A stretch of DNA of 64,000 nt from JACVRM01 sp963755085 (GTDB taxonomy: Bacteria; Actinomycetota; Thermoleophilia; Gaiellales; Gaiellaceae): positions 77,006 through 141,005 of the forward strand of contig CAVWIN010000020.1 in assembly GCA_963755085.1 (NCBI GenBank), given 5' to 3'. Of the stretch, positions 24,666 through 33,372 are shown piece after piece; the stretch's first letter is position 1, and each line of letters begins with the position of its first letter. The position numbers and the translations under genes were made by a program. Below the pieces are notes generated by a model, which had not been told where the DNA came from, did no database searches, and worked only from the letters and a program-made list of their open reading frames with translations.

Positions 24666-24876
24666 ACAGAACATGCGGCTTCCCGATCTCGAGTTCATAT
24701 ACGAGGCGTGTGCGGGCGCCTGGGCGAGCGCCTCTCGCCCGAGGGCGGCCTTTCTCGTTCGAACGCCGACGGGTCCGGCCGCGCGATTTCGTAGGGAGTT
24801 CCCGCCTATCCGCCTCGGGAGCACGGGGCTAGCGTCGATCACCTCGAACGAACATCTGACGCTGGAGGGAAGACTC

Positions 24877-25269
24877 ATGCGCAAGAGACACAGCATCCGG
24901 ACAGCCGCGGCGATCGCGACCGGGGCCGTCGCAGCGGCGATGCTCATCGGCCAGCTCTCGTCGACCGCCCGAGCGGCGAGCACCTCGCTCTCCGGCAGTT
25001 GGTCGGGGAAGTACAGCGGCGCCTACAAAGGCACCTTCAGCCTGCACTGGACACAGTCGCGATCGCAGCTGAGCGGAACGATCAGGCTCTCGGGCACGAG
25101 CGCGCCGCTCGGCCTCAAGGGCACGGTGCACGGCAGCAGCATTCAGTTCGGAACCGTCGGGGGCCCGGGGATCACGTACACGGGGTCCGCGTCGGGCAGG
25201 TCGATGTCAGGCCGCTACCGGACGCCGGGCGGCGGCGGCCCGTGGAGCGCGCACAGGACCTCATCCTGA
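24877..25269 (+). CDS. Small secreted protein, beta-rich, unknown function
   Basis: 130 aa, ATG after GGAGGGA. Signal peptide: KRHSIRTAAAIATGAVAAAM followed by a cleavage region ARAAS. The mature part is Gly/Ser/Thr-rich with alternating strands (SLSGSWSGKYSGAYKGTFSL, QLSGTIRLSGTSAPLGLKG), suggesting a small beta-barrel or lipocalin-like exported protein. No domain assigned. Followed by a terminator hairpin. Confidence 0.75.
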   Translation: MRKRHSIRTAAAIATGAVAAAMLIGQLSSTARAASTSLSGSWSGKYSGAYKGTFSLHWTQSRSQLSGTIRLSGTSAPLGLKGTVHGSSIQFGTVGGPGITYTGSASGRSMSGRYRTPGGGGPWSAHRTSS

Positions 25270-25273
25270 ACAC

Positions 25274-25307
25274 GAGCCCCCGCTCGGGACGTCCCGGGCG
25301 GGGGCTC
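25274..25307 (+). terminator. Hairpin terminator after secreted protein gene
   Basis: GAGCCCCCGC / GCGGGGGCTC 10-bp outer stem enclosing a self-complementary CGGGACGTCCCG. Begins 4 bp after the stop. Confidence 0.8.
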
Positions 25308-25385
25308 ATGCCCTCCCCAGGCAATGGATGCGCATGGCTCCCGGCTTCGCATAGCCGCCCCCGACCGCGAGCGCCGCCGTGGCGG

Positions 25386-25664
25386 CTACCGGAGCTCCTC
25401 CGTATCGATCTGGACCGTCTCGACGATGCGGTCGAACGGAATCGCCGCGCGCTCGGCGACGAGCCGCACTGCGGCCGCGCCGCCCCCGAAGCGGCAGAGC
25501 ACGACCTCGTCCACGCGCATGAGGATCGAGCCGAGGTACTGGACGGGCTCACCGGCGCGCGACGCCTCCTCTGCGGAGGCGGCAGCGCGCCGGTCGAGAG
25601 CGCCGAGATCCAGCTCTGTCACACCCGGCCAGAAGCACTCGGCGACGAACGTTCCCTCGGTCAT
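25386..25664 (-). CDS. Small protein, possibly DUF4242-like
   Basis: 92 aa, starting MTEGTFVAECFWPGVTELDL, with GSILMRVDEVVLCRFGGGAA and a C-terminal IPFDRIVETVQID. The two-strand/one-helix pattern resembles small ferredoxin-like DUF4242 proteins that accompany LuxR-type regulators. Same strand as, and 47 bp downstream of, the large regulator. Function unknown. Confidence 0.7.
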   Translation of the reverse strand: MTEGTFVAECFWPGVTELDLGALDRRAAASAEEASRAGEPVQYLGSILMRVDEVVLCRFGGGAAAVRLVAERAAIPFDRIVETVQIDTEELR

Positions 25665-25711
25665 GCCGCCGAAGGTACGGCGGGCCCCGCCGCGACATAA
25701 GCGGGGAACCC

Positions 25712-28408
25712 CTACGGAATCGCCTGTCGCTCCCGCGCGTCGAGTGCCCGCGTGAGTTGTGCGCGCGCCCTGATCCCGAGCTTGCGGTACACGCGCCCGA
25801 GGTTCGCCTCGACCGTCTTGCGGCTGACGAACACCTCCGCGGCGATCGCGTCGTTCGTAAGGCCGGCCGCGGCCAGACGCGCGATGCGAAGCTCGGTCGG
25901 CGTTATATCGGCCGGCGCCGAGCGCGTCGCGGTTCGCGCGAACTCCTCCCGCGCGCGCTCGGCCCACGGTCGCGCGCCGAGCCCGTCGAACAGCTCGGCG
26001 GCCCGTGCGAGCAACTCGCGTGCATGCCGCTTCTGCTTGAGACGGCGCCGTACCTTCCCGGCCGCGAGCAGCGTCCGCGCGAGCTCGAACGGCATCGGAC
26101 AGGCGTCGTGCTCGTCGAGCGCTCGATCGAGCGCGTCGGCAGCGCCGTCCAGGTCGCCTTCGGCGGCCAGCACCAGACCGCGGCAGCGCGCGCCGACTGC
26201 GAGGCTCCACGGGATCCGAGAGCGCGCGGCCGCCGCTTCGAGAGCCGCGAGCACCGAGCGCGCGCCGTCCACGTCACCTGCGCCCACCGCGGCCTCGATC
26301 GCGTCGCCTTCGATGCGCCAGATCGCGGGCTCGCGGAACCCGATCCGCTCCCGCGCCGCCACGGCCATGCCGAGACGCCCGGCGGCCGCGGGGTAATCGC
26401 CGGCGGCCAGCTCTGCGAGACCGACGATGCGCTCCCACAGCATCCGTACGACAGGCTCATCCGCTCCGGCGGCCGCGCGTGCATCCACGGGCCGCCCGAG
26501 ATGGGCGTCGACATACGCGCGCCACAGACTCCCTCCCGTGTCGACACCGGTGAGCGAGAACTGCTCCTGCGTGCGATCGGCTAGCTCCGAGGCGAGCTCC
26601 CAGTTGCCCGACCAACATTCGAGCAGCGTCCGGTTCAAAAGGATGTTGAAGAGCGACGAGTCGTCGCCCTCGTCCAACGCGGCATTCTCGGCCACATGCA
26701 GATGACCGCGCGCGCCGTCGAAGTCGTCGACGTACCGCAGCCACTGTCCGAGCTTGAAGACGACTCGCGTATCGACGGCCGCAGGCGGTGAGGCCGTTTC
26801 GAGCTCGAGCGCGCGCTCGGCGGATCCACGGTCGAGCCCGTCGCCGAGGAAGAGATCGGCGCGCACGCGCGCGCCGAGGGCAAGCGCCACGAGGGAGGGA
26901 TCCTCCCCGCCTTCGAGGAGTTCGAGAGCGGCACGCGCGGCCTCGGACGCCCGCAGCAAATCGCTTGTGCCGGCCCACATCGCGATCGCCGCCAGGCAGC
27001 GCGCCCGAAGGACCTGGTCACTCGCCTCACGCAATGCCTCCTCGGCGTGGGCGACGGCGACCGTTTCGCCGGCGCGCCAGTACTCGATCTCGGCGAGAGC
27101 GAGCAGCGCTCGCGCACGCGTGTCGCCGCGACAGGAAGCGGCGAGCCCCTCGAGGATCGAGCTCGCCCGCTGGAAGTCCCCTGCGAGGTGCAGGTGGTCG
27201 GCGAGAACGAGCCGGCGCTCGTCGCTTCGTGACGGATCGAGGCGCAGCGCGAGCTCGGTCAGCTCGGCTGCACTGTCGGGTGCGCCGCGTTCCCGAGCGT
27301 TCTGTGCGGCGGCATCGAGCACCCGCGCCGCCTCGGGATCCGGAGGGATGGTCGCGAGCGCGACGTGGCGCGCGCGCTCCTCCAGGTCGCTCACTGCTTC
27401 TGCGAGCCGGCCGTGAACCGCGCGCAGCTCGGACGGGGACGCTGCGCCGTACACCGCGGCTGCGAACAGGGGATGCGTGAACGCAATGTGGCCGTCTGCT
27501 TCGATCGTGACGAGCCCCGCCCGCTCGGCAGGCGCGAGCGCGACCGCGTCGACCGCGCCGGGTCGCGGCCGCGCGAGTGCCGACGCGGTGAGCAGCGCGC
27601 CGCGCGTCGCCGCCGGGAGCGAGGCGATGCGCCGGGCGACGAGCGTGCGGAGATCATCGGGCACCGGCAGCGGCGCAGACGGCCCGAGGCCGCCGTCGGC
27701 GAGCAGCCGCGCAATCTCGAGGGCATAGAACGCGTTGCCGCGCGACGCCTCGGCGAGCCGGACGAGCACGGGCCGCGGCAGTGCCAACTCCAAACGGTCG
27801 ACGATGATCCGCTGCAGCGCGGCGACGGAGAGCGGTCCGACGGGCAGCCGGCGGAGGCGCGCGTCGTCGATTGCCACGACGAACCCGGGCCGTGCCGCGT
27901 CGGAGCGCAGCGAGACGACGACCCGAAGCGGCGCGCCCGCGAGGCGGCGGACGGCGAACTCGAGCGCGGCGGCGGTCGGCGGATCGAGCCATTGCGCGTC
28001 GTCCACCGCGAGCAGGACCGGGGCGCGGCGCGCCAGCTCGCGCAGGATCGAGAGCAGGGCCGTGCCGACGAGGCGGCGGCTCGGAGCGCGGCCGGCGGCC
28101 GCGCGCAGGAGCGCGACGTCGATCGCGTTCCGCTGCGGCGGCGGCAGCGGCGCAAGGATTTCCTCTCCGACCCTGTCGAGCAGGTCGCCCAGTGCGGCGA
28201 AGGCAAGCCGCGCCTCCGACTCCGCTGGCCGCGCGGCCACGACACGGAGCCCGCGCGCCTCGCCGCGCCGCACCGCCTCCTGCCACACGGTCGTCTTGCC
28301 GATCCCAGGCTCCCCGACGACCTCCAGCGCGGCGAGTGACGGCTCGGCATCGCCGAGAAGCTCCTCGACGGCAGCCAACTCCGCCTCGCGCCCAACGAGG
28401 ACAGTCAC
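25712..28408 (-). CDS. LAL-type LuxR-family transcriptional regulator with AAA ATPase domain
   Basis: 898 aa, the usual size of the family. N-terminal ATPase: Walker A GEPGIGKTT at 32-40 and Walker B VLLAVDDAQWLD near 130. A long helical/TPR-like middle (about 350-820) follows, and a C-terminal LuxR HTH: PTELRIARLAAAGLTNDAIA with VSRKTVEANLGRVYRKLGI. Acts as an ATP-dependent activator of unknown inducer. Target genes are probably nearby, such as the small downstream gene; this is inferred. Confidence 0.94.
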   Translation of the reverse strand: MTVLVGREAELAAVEELLGDAEPSLAALEVVGEPGIGKTTVWQEAVRRGEARGLRVVAARPAESEARLAFAALGDLLDRVGEEILAPLPPPQRNAIDVALLRAAAGRAPSRRLVGTALLSILRELARRAPVLLAVDDAQWLDPPTAAALEFAVRRLAGAPLRVVVSLRSDAARPGFVVAIDDARLRRLPVGPLSVAALQRIIVDRLELALPRPVLVRLAEASRGNAFYALEIARLLADGGLGPSAPLPVPDDLRTLVARRIASLPAATRGALLTASALARPRPGAVDAVALAPAERAGLVTIEADGHIAFTHPLFAAAVYGAASPSELRAVHGRLAEAVSDLEERARHVALATIPPDPEAARVLDAAAQNARERGAPDSAAELTELALRLDPSRSDERRLVLADHLHLAGDFQRASSILEGLAASCRGDTRARALLALAEIEYWRAGETVAVAHAEEALREASDQVLRARCLAAIAMWAGTSDLLRASEAARAALELLEGGEDPSLVALALGARVRADLFLGDGLDRGSAERALELETASPPAAVDTRVVFKLGQWLRYVDDFDGARGHLHVAENAALDEGDDSSLFNILLNRTLLECWSGNWELASELADRTQEQFSLTGVDTGGSLWRAYVDAHLGRPVDARAAAGADEPVVRMLWERIVGLAELAAGDYPAAAGRLGMAVAARERIGFREPAIWRIEGDAIEAAVGAGDVDGARSVLAALEAAAARSRIPWSLAVGARCRGLVLAAEGDLDGAADALDRALDEHDACPMPFELARTLLAAGKVRRRLKQKRHARELLARAAELFDGLGARPWAERAREEFARTATRSAPADITPTELRIARLAAAGLTNDAIAAEVFVSRKTVEANLGRVYRKLGIRARAQLTRALDARERQAIP

Positions 28409-28573
28409 GCAGGGAGCGTACGCCGCGCCGTGTCGCCGTCGGAACTGTCGGACATTCGCGGTGGCTCGGTACTGCTGGCGATGGCCGGTGGGGAACCGCT
28501 CGTCTCGCTCCGAGGCGCCAGTGCCGGGGCCGTCGCCAGTGCGACCCAGTCGCGCTATGGCTGAGGCCTTCCG

Positions 28574-29218
28574 TCAGCCGTAGGTCGACCGCCCCGCCAG
28601 AATGGAGGCGTTCGGCGGGTAAGGCTCGAGGTCGTCGACGAAGCCGGGCTGTGAGGCCACGCGGCCGAGCCACGCTTCGAACGCCGGATACGCAGACGTG
28701 TCGATGTCGATCTCGCCGGCGAGGTGCGCGTACGCGTAGACGGCGATGTCCGCAATCGTGTACCGGCCTGCGGCGAGGAAGTCGCGCTCGGCGAGGTGCC
28801 GCTCGAGCGCCGCCAGCACCTCGAACGCATCCTCCCGCCGCTCCAGCGCCGGCGCGCTGTCGGGCGCGAAGCGCCCGGTGACGAGCCGGAAGCGCAGCCC
28901 GCCGATCGCGTACATCACGTCCGTCTGCTCATAGAGCAGCCATCGGCAGACCTCGGCCTGCCCGTACGGGTCGTCGGGCAGGAACGGCGTCCCGGCGGCG
29001 AGATACCAGAGGATCGCGTTCGACTCGATCAGCGTGCGGCCGTCGCCGAGCTCGAGCACCGGCGTAGAGCGGAACGGGTTCAGCGCGGCGAACTCGTCGG
29101 TCAGCGTGTCGCCGTCGAAGATGTCGACCGCGACGCGCTCGTAGTCCCGCCCGAGCTGCGCGAGCAGAAGCCGGACCTTGAAGCAGTTGCCGGAGGCCGC
29201 GTAGTCGTAGAGCCGCAT
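28574..29218 (-). CDS. Glutathione S-transferase family protein
   Basis: 214 aa with thioredoxin-like N-domain (MRLYDYAASGNCFKVRLLLA; STPVLELGDGRTLIESNAIL with the Pro and Ser-contact region) and a helical C-domain (RYTIADIAVYAYAHLAGEI). Detoxification or isomerisation using a thiol. Many actinobacteria use mycothiol rather than glutathione, so the cosubstrate is unclear. The catalytic residue is probably Ser in SGNCF. Confidence 0.93.
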   Translation of the reverse strand: MRLYDYAASGNCFKVRLLLAQLGRDYERVAVDIFDGDTLTDEFAALNPFRSTPVLELGDGRTLIESNAILWYLAAGTPFLPDDPYGQAEVCRWLLYEQTDVMYAIGGLRFRLVTGRFAPDSAPALERREDAFEVLAALERHLAERDFLAAGRYTIADIAVYAYAHLAGEIDIDTSAYPAFEAWLGRVASQPGFVDDLEPYPPNASILAGRSTYG

Positions 29219-29253
29219 GCTGCTGAAACGCCTTCGCTCGCTCGCGTGTGAGG

Positions 29254-29589
29254 TCAGCGCTTCGCCGGCAGCGAGCGTGCGTACGCGGTGCCGATCCCGA
29301 CCCAGCGCTCGAGGTCGGCGTCCGCCGCGACGTCGGCCGCGTCCACGCGGAGCCAGCCGGACATCTGCCGGCTGCGCATCTCCATCAGGTACGCCGGCGT
29401 CGTCGTCGTCAGCGCGTCCGACTCCTCGGGGTCGGTGCGGACGAGGATGCCGCCCTGCCCGCTGGCGGCAACGGCCATGTTCCCGCCGATCAGGAACGCG
29501 AGCCCGCCGAACATCTTCTGTTCCGTCAGGTTCGGCTCGGCGGCGACGAGCTTCCGGATCCGTTCGGCAAGCGCCTCGTCGTACGCCAC
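29254..29589 (-). CDS. TfoX N-terminal-domain protein
   Basis: 111 aa, GTG at 29589. TfoX-N signature: AEPNLTEQKMFGGLAFLIGG, QGGILVRTDPE, then PAYLMEMRSRQMSGWLRVDA. In gamma-proteobacteria TfoX regulates competence, but stand-alone N-domains in other phyla are of unknown role. Upstream of and on the same strand as the GST gene. Confidence 0.9.
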   Translation of the reverse strand: MAYDEALAERIRKLVAAEPNLTEQKMFGGLAFLIGGNMAVAASGQGGILVRTDPEESDALTTTTPAYLMEMRSRQMSGWLRVDAADVAADADLERWVGIGTAYARSLPAKR

Positions 29590-29705
29590 GCGCCTGATGC
29601 TAGACCGATCGCGACGTTCGGACGATCCCGGCTCAGCCGAACCGACGGCCTGGATCCATCCGAACCGCCGAGGCGGCTGCGCCTCCGCGCCCCTAGCGTC
29701 GGGGC

Positions 29706-30626
29706 ATGGACTTCGCAATTGAGACGGCCGGCCTGGGTAAGCGCTTCGGCGACCGGGAGGTGCTGAAGGGCATCGATCTCCGCGTCCCGCGCGGCTCGGC
29801 ATTTGGCTACCTCGGCCCCAACGGCGCCGGCAAGACGACGCTCATCCGCACGCTGCTCGGCCTGACGGCCGCGGGCGAGGGCGAGATGCGGCTGCTCGGC
29901 ATGCCGGTGCCCGCACGGCGCGCCGAGGCGCTCGCCCGGATCGGCGCGATCGTCGAGCAGCCGCTCTTCCACGAGCACCTGACCGGCCGCGAGAACCTCC
30001 GCATCGTCGCCGCCGCCCGCGGCGGCGCGGCGGCCGCGCGGATCGACGACGCGCTCGATCGTGTCGGGCTCGCCGCGCGCGCGGACGACCGCGTGAAGAC
30101 GTATTCGCTGGGGATGCGCCAGCGGCTCGGCATCGCCCGCTGCCTGCTGGCCGACCCCGAGCTCCTGATCCTCGACGAGCCGCTGAACGGCCTCGACCCC
30201 GCCGGCATCCTCGAGTTCCGCGACTTCGTGCGCGACTTCGTCGCCGGCGGCCGGACAATCGTCGTCTCCTCCCACCTGCTCGACGAGATCGAGAAGACCT
30301 GCGACCACGTCGCCATCGTCGACGGCGCCCGGATCGCCGTGCAGGGCGCCATCGAGGAGCTGCGCGAGCCGGGCGGGCGCACCGTCCTCGTCGAGGTCGA
30401 TGCCGTCGCGCGGGCGCGTACGCTGCTCGCCGCCCACCCCGCGGTCGAGCGCGTGCTCGACGACGGCGCGCTCCTGCGCGCGTCGCTCCGTGACCCGGCG
30501 GCGGTCGCCGGCCTGAACCGCCTGCTCATCGAGGCCGGCATTGCCGTCACGCGCCTCGAGCCGGCTCAGGCCTCGCTCGAGCAGCGCTTCCTCGAGATCA
30601 CCACCCGGTTGGAGAACGCCGCATGA
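29706..30626 (+). CDS. ABC-2-type exporter ATP-binding protein
   Basis: 306 aa. Walker A GPNGAGKTT near 37, signature SLGMRQRLGIARCL, Walker B LLILDEPLNGLDP, and an H-loop SSHLLDEIEKTCDH. The C-terminal 80 residues resemble the DrrA/CcmA-type tail. Pairs with the permease, whose ATG overlaps by 4 bp. Likely drug, lipid or peptide export or immunity; followed by a two-component system probably controlling it. Confidence 0.95.
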   Translation: MDFAIETAGLGKRFGDREVLKGIDLRVPRGSAFGYLGPNGAGKTTLIRTLLGLTAAGEGEMRLLGMPVPARRAEALARIGAIVEQPLFHEHLTGRENLRIVAAARGGAAAARIDDALDRVGLAARADDRVKTYSLGMRQRLGIARCLLADPELLILDEPLNGLDPAGILEFRDFVRDFVAGGRTIVVSSHLLDEIEKTCDHVAIVDGARIAVQGAIEELREPGGRTVLVEVDAVARARTLLAAHPAVERVLDDGALLRASLRDPAAVAGLNRLLIEAGIAVTRLEPAQASLEQRFLEITTRLENAA

Positions 30627-31396
30627 CCGCCCTCGTCACCGCCGACCTACTGAAGCTGCGCCGCCGGCGCGGGCTCGTCGCGGTCGTGTCGCTGCTGACC
30701 GTCGGCGCGATCGTCATCTCCAACGCGATCATCGAGCTGCTGCACCTGGCGGACTCGACCACGCACGGTCCGGCCGGCGGCGTGACGATGCTGGGCCACC
30801 AGGCCTTCACGGTCGGCGCGCTGGGCGCGGTGGCCGCCGCCGTCGTCGGGGCGGTCGCGGGCGCCGGCGACCTCGAGGCGGGGGTCTACCGCGACCTGGT
30901 CGTTACCGGCCGCTCCCGCCTGGCGCTCTACTCCGCGCGGATCCCCGCCGGCCTGCTCTTCCTGCTCCCGTTCGCCGCGGCCGCATACGCGCTCGAGGCG
31001 GTCGTCAGCGTCTCCTGGGCCGGCTACCACCCCGCCCCGAGCCTGTCGGTCCTGCTCACGACGGGCGTCTGGACCCTGCTGAAGGTCGTCTTCACTTACC
31101 TGCTCGCGGTCGGGATCGCGACGGCGATCGGGTCGCGGTCGTACACGATCGGCATCCTGCTGGCCTGGACGCTCGCTGTCACGCCGCTCCTGGCGTCGAT
31201 CTCGGCGCTCGGGTGGGTGCGCAAGCTGATCCCCGGCGTCGCGATCGACGCGCTCCAGCCGGCGGCGCTCGGCGAGAGCGCCCGCCAGGGCCTGGCGATC
31301 CCGATGGCGGCAGCCACGGTGGCCGCGGTCCTGCTCGTCTGGACGCTTGCCGCGCTCGGGGCGGGCGGGCTGCGCGACACCGCGCGCGACGCGTGA
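30623..31396 (+). CDS. ABC-2-type exporter permease
   Basis: 257 aa with six hydrophobic segments, including AVVSLLTVGAIVISNAIIE, AVAAAVVGAVAGAG, LLFLLPFAAAAYALEAVV, VFTYLLAVGIATAI and a final AATVAAVLLVWTLAALGAGG. Membrane partner of the upstream ATPase; the substrate is unknown. Confidence 0.92.
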   Translation: MTALVTADLLKLRRRRGLVAVVSLLTVGAIVISNAIIELLHLADSTTHGPAGGVTMLGHQAFTVGALGAVAAAVVGAVAGAGDLEAGVYRDLVVTGRSRLALYSARIPAGLLFLLPFAAAAYALEAVVSVSWAGYHPAPSLSVLLTTGVWTLLKVVFTYLLAVGIATAIGSRSYTIGILLAWTLAVTPLLASISALGWVRKLIPGVAIDALQPAALGESARQGLAIPMAAATVAAVLLVWTLAALGAGGLRDTARDA

Positions 31397-31448
31397 TTCA
31401 TCCCTTCGCACGAGGCGCACGCGGCCGGAGCGGAGTACCGTCGAACGC

Positions 31449-32582
31449 ATGAAGCGCCTGCGTCTGGACCCGCTCGCCGGCGACATCGCACTCGCGCTCG
31501 CACTGTTCGCCTTCGCCGTCTCGGCGGCGGCATCGGGCCACAACGCGCCGTTCCTCTACGTGCTAGCGGCGATCGGGATCCTGCCGCTCGCCGCGCGCCG
31601 CCTCTACCCGGTCGAGGTCCTGGCGGTCGTCACGGCTGTGACCGCGTGGGTCGCCTTCACCTACACCGACGGCTGGTGGCCCTTCGGCGCCATCATTGCC
31701 TTCTACAGCGTCGCGGCCCACTCGCCGCGACGGCGGGCGATGATCGCCGGCGGGATCGCGCTCGGCGTCCTCGCCCTCGGCGCGGCGGCGTCGATCCACT
31801 GGCACGGCCTCGACGGCTTCCCACGCCTCGCCGGGGACCTCGCCCCGCTTGTCGCTGCGTGGCTCCTCGGTGACAGCCTCCGGAACCGGCGCGCCTACCT
31901 CCGCGCCGTCGAGGAGCGGGCGGCGCAGCTCGAGCGCGAGCACGAGGCCTACGCCCGCCAGGCCGCCGCCGAGGAGCAGGCGCGGATCGCGCGCGAGGTG
32001 CACGACGTCGTCGCGCACAACCTCAGCGTGATCGTCGTGCAGGCCACGGCGGCCGATGCCGTCTTCGACACCGATCCCGCCGACGCGCGGCGGGCCGTGC
32101 AGGCGATCGGGTCGACGGCGCGCCAGGCGCTCGACGAGCTTCGGCGCGTGCTCGGTGTGATCCGCACGGACGAGCTCTGCGCCGACGCGCTGTCGCCGCA
32201 GCCCGGCCTCGACCGCCTCGACGCGCTCTTCGGGCAGGTGCGGGCCGCCGGCCTCGCGGTCGAGCTCGAGGTCGAGGGGCCGCCCATCCGCCTCTCCCCC
32301 GCGGTCGAGCTCTCCGCCTTCCGAATCGTGCAGGAGGCGCTCACCAACTCGATGCGCCACGGCAACGCCCGGCACGCGACCGTGTCGCTGCGCTACGGAG
32401 ACAACGCCTTCGGCATCGAGATCGTGGATGACGGCCCGGGCGCCGCGAACGGCGACGGCGCGGGCCACGGGCTGGTCGGGATGCGGGAGCGCGCGGCGAC
32501 GTTCGGTGGGCACGTAGAAGCCGGCCCGAACGCGGGCGGCGGCTTCCGCGTGGCCGCCACGATCCCGCTGGCGGCCGCATGA
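31449..32582 (+). CDS. Sensor histidine kinase (HisKA_3/NarX-type)
   Basis: 377 aa. Membrane sensor region with several helices (about 10-150; for example IALALALFAFAVSAAASGH), then a coiled coil and HisKA_3 with the phospho-His in REVHDVVAHNLSVIVVQA. The HATPase has FRIVQEALTNSMRHGNARHA (N box), VDDGPGAANG and GHGLVGMRERAA. The ATG at 31449 is used. Coupled by 4-bp overlap to its response regulator; likely senses a signal for the ABC exporter upstream. Confidence 0.94.
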   Translation: MKRLRLDPLAGDIALALALFAFAVSAAASGHNAPFLYVLAAIGILPLAARRLYPVEVLAVVTAVTAWVAFTYTDGWWPFGAIIAFYSVAAHSPRRRAMIAGGIALGVLALGAAASIHWHGLDGFPRLAGDLAPLVAAWLLGDSLRNRRAYLRAVEERAAQLEREHEAYARQAAAEEQARIAREVHDVVAHNLSVIVVQATAADAVFDTDPADARRAVQAIGSTARQALDELRRVLGVIRTDELCADALSPQPGLDRLDALFGQVRAAGLAVELEVEGPPIRLSPAVELSAFRIVQEALTNSMRHGNARHATVSLRYGDNAFGIEIVDDGPGAANGDGAGHGLVGMRERAATFGGHVEAGPNAGGGFRVAATIPLAAA

Positions 32583-33244
32583 GCATCAGCGTCCTGCTCT
32601 GCGACGACCAGGCGCTCGTTCGCAACGGGTTCGGGATGATCCTGAACGCCGTCGACGGGATCGACGTCATCGGCGAGGCCGGCGAGGGCGGCGAGGCGGT
32701 CGAGCTGGCGAAGCGACTGCTGCCACAGGTCGTGCTCATGGACGTGCGCATGCCGGGCATGAACGGCATCGAGGCCACGCGGCGCATCGTGCAGAGCGGC
32801 GTCGAGAGCCGCGTCCTGATCCTGACCACGTTCGACCTCGACGAGTACGTGTACGAGGCGCTGCGCGCCGGCGCGAGCGGCTTCCTGCTCAAGGACGTGA
32901 CCGCCCAGCAGCTCGTCGAGGGCGTGCGCGTCATCGCGGCCGGCGAGGCGATGCTCGCCCCGACGGTCACGCGGCGGCTGCTCGAGCGCTTCGCCGGCAG
33001 CCTCCCGGGCGCCGACGACCGCCTGCCGCCGTCGCTGTCGGCGCTTACCGACCGCGAGCTGGAGATCCTCACCCTGCTCGCAAGCGGGCTGTCGAACGCC
33101 GAGCTCGGCGCGAAGCTGTTCCTCAGCGAGCCGACGATCAAGACGCACCTGTCGAGCATCTTCCGCAAGCTCGGCGTCCGCGACCGCGTCCAGGCGGTCA
33201 TCGCCGCGTACGACGCGGGGCTCGTGCAGCCGGCCGCACGATAA
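32579..33244 (+). CDS. NarL/FixJ-type response regulator
   Basis: 221 aa. Receiver with acidic DD pair in VLLCDDQALVRNGF, phospho-acceptor Asp in VVLMDVRMPGMNG and Lys in FLLKDVTAQQ. C-terminal LuxR HTH: LTDRELEILTLLASGLSNAE and LSEPTIKTHLSSIFRKLGV. Cognate partner of the kinase upstream. Confidence 0.96.
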   Translation: MSISVLLCDDQALVRNGFGMILNAVDGIDVIGEAGEGGEAVELAKRLLPQVVLMDVRMPGMNGIEATRRIVQSGVESRVLILTTFDLDEYVYEALRAGASGFLLKDVTAQQLVEGVRVIAAGEAMLAPTVTRRLLERFAGSLPGADDRLPPSLSALTDRELEILTLLASGLSNAELGAKLFLSEPTIKTHLSSIFRKLGVRDRVQAVIAAYDAGLVQPAAR

Positions 33245-33372
33245 GACTTCCGGAGGAGGCGCCCGGCGCGAAACCGCCGTTCGGCCGACCTGCGGTTCCG
33301 ACGTCCGCCCGACGCGGCGGCCGGCTGCCGGTCCTAGCGTAAGGCGGGTCATTCCCCGAACGGGAGGCCCCA

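Noticed and set aside
25757..28339. Plus-strand ORFs opposite the LAL regulator
   Set aside because: Antisense shadows; Arg-rich low-complexity translations with no family motif.
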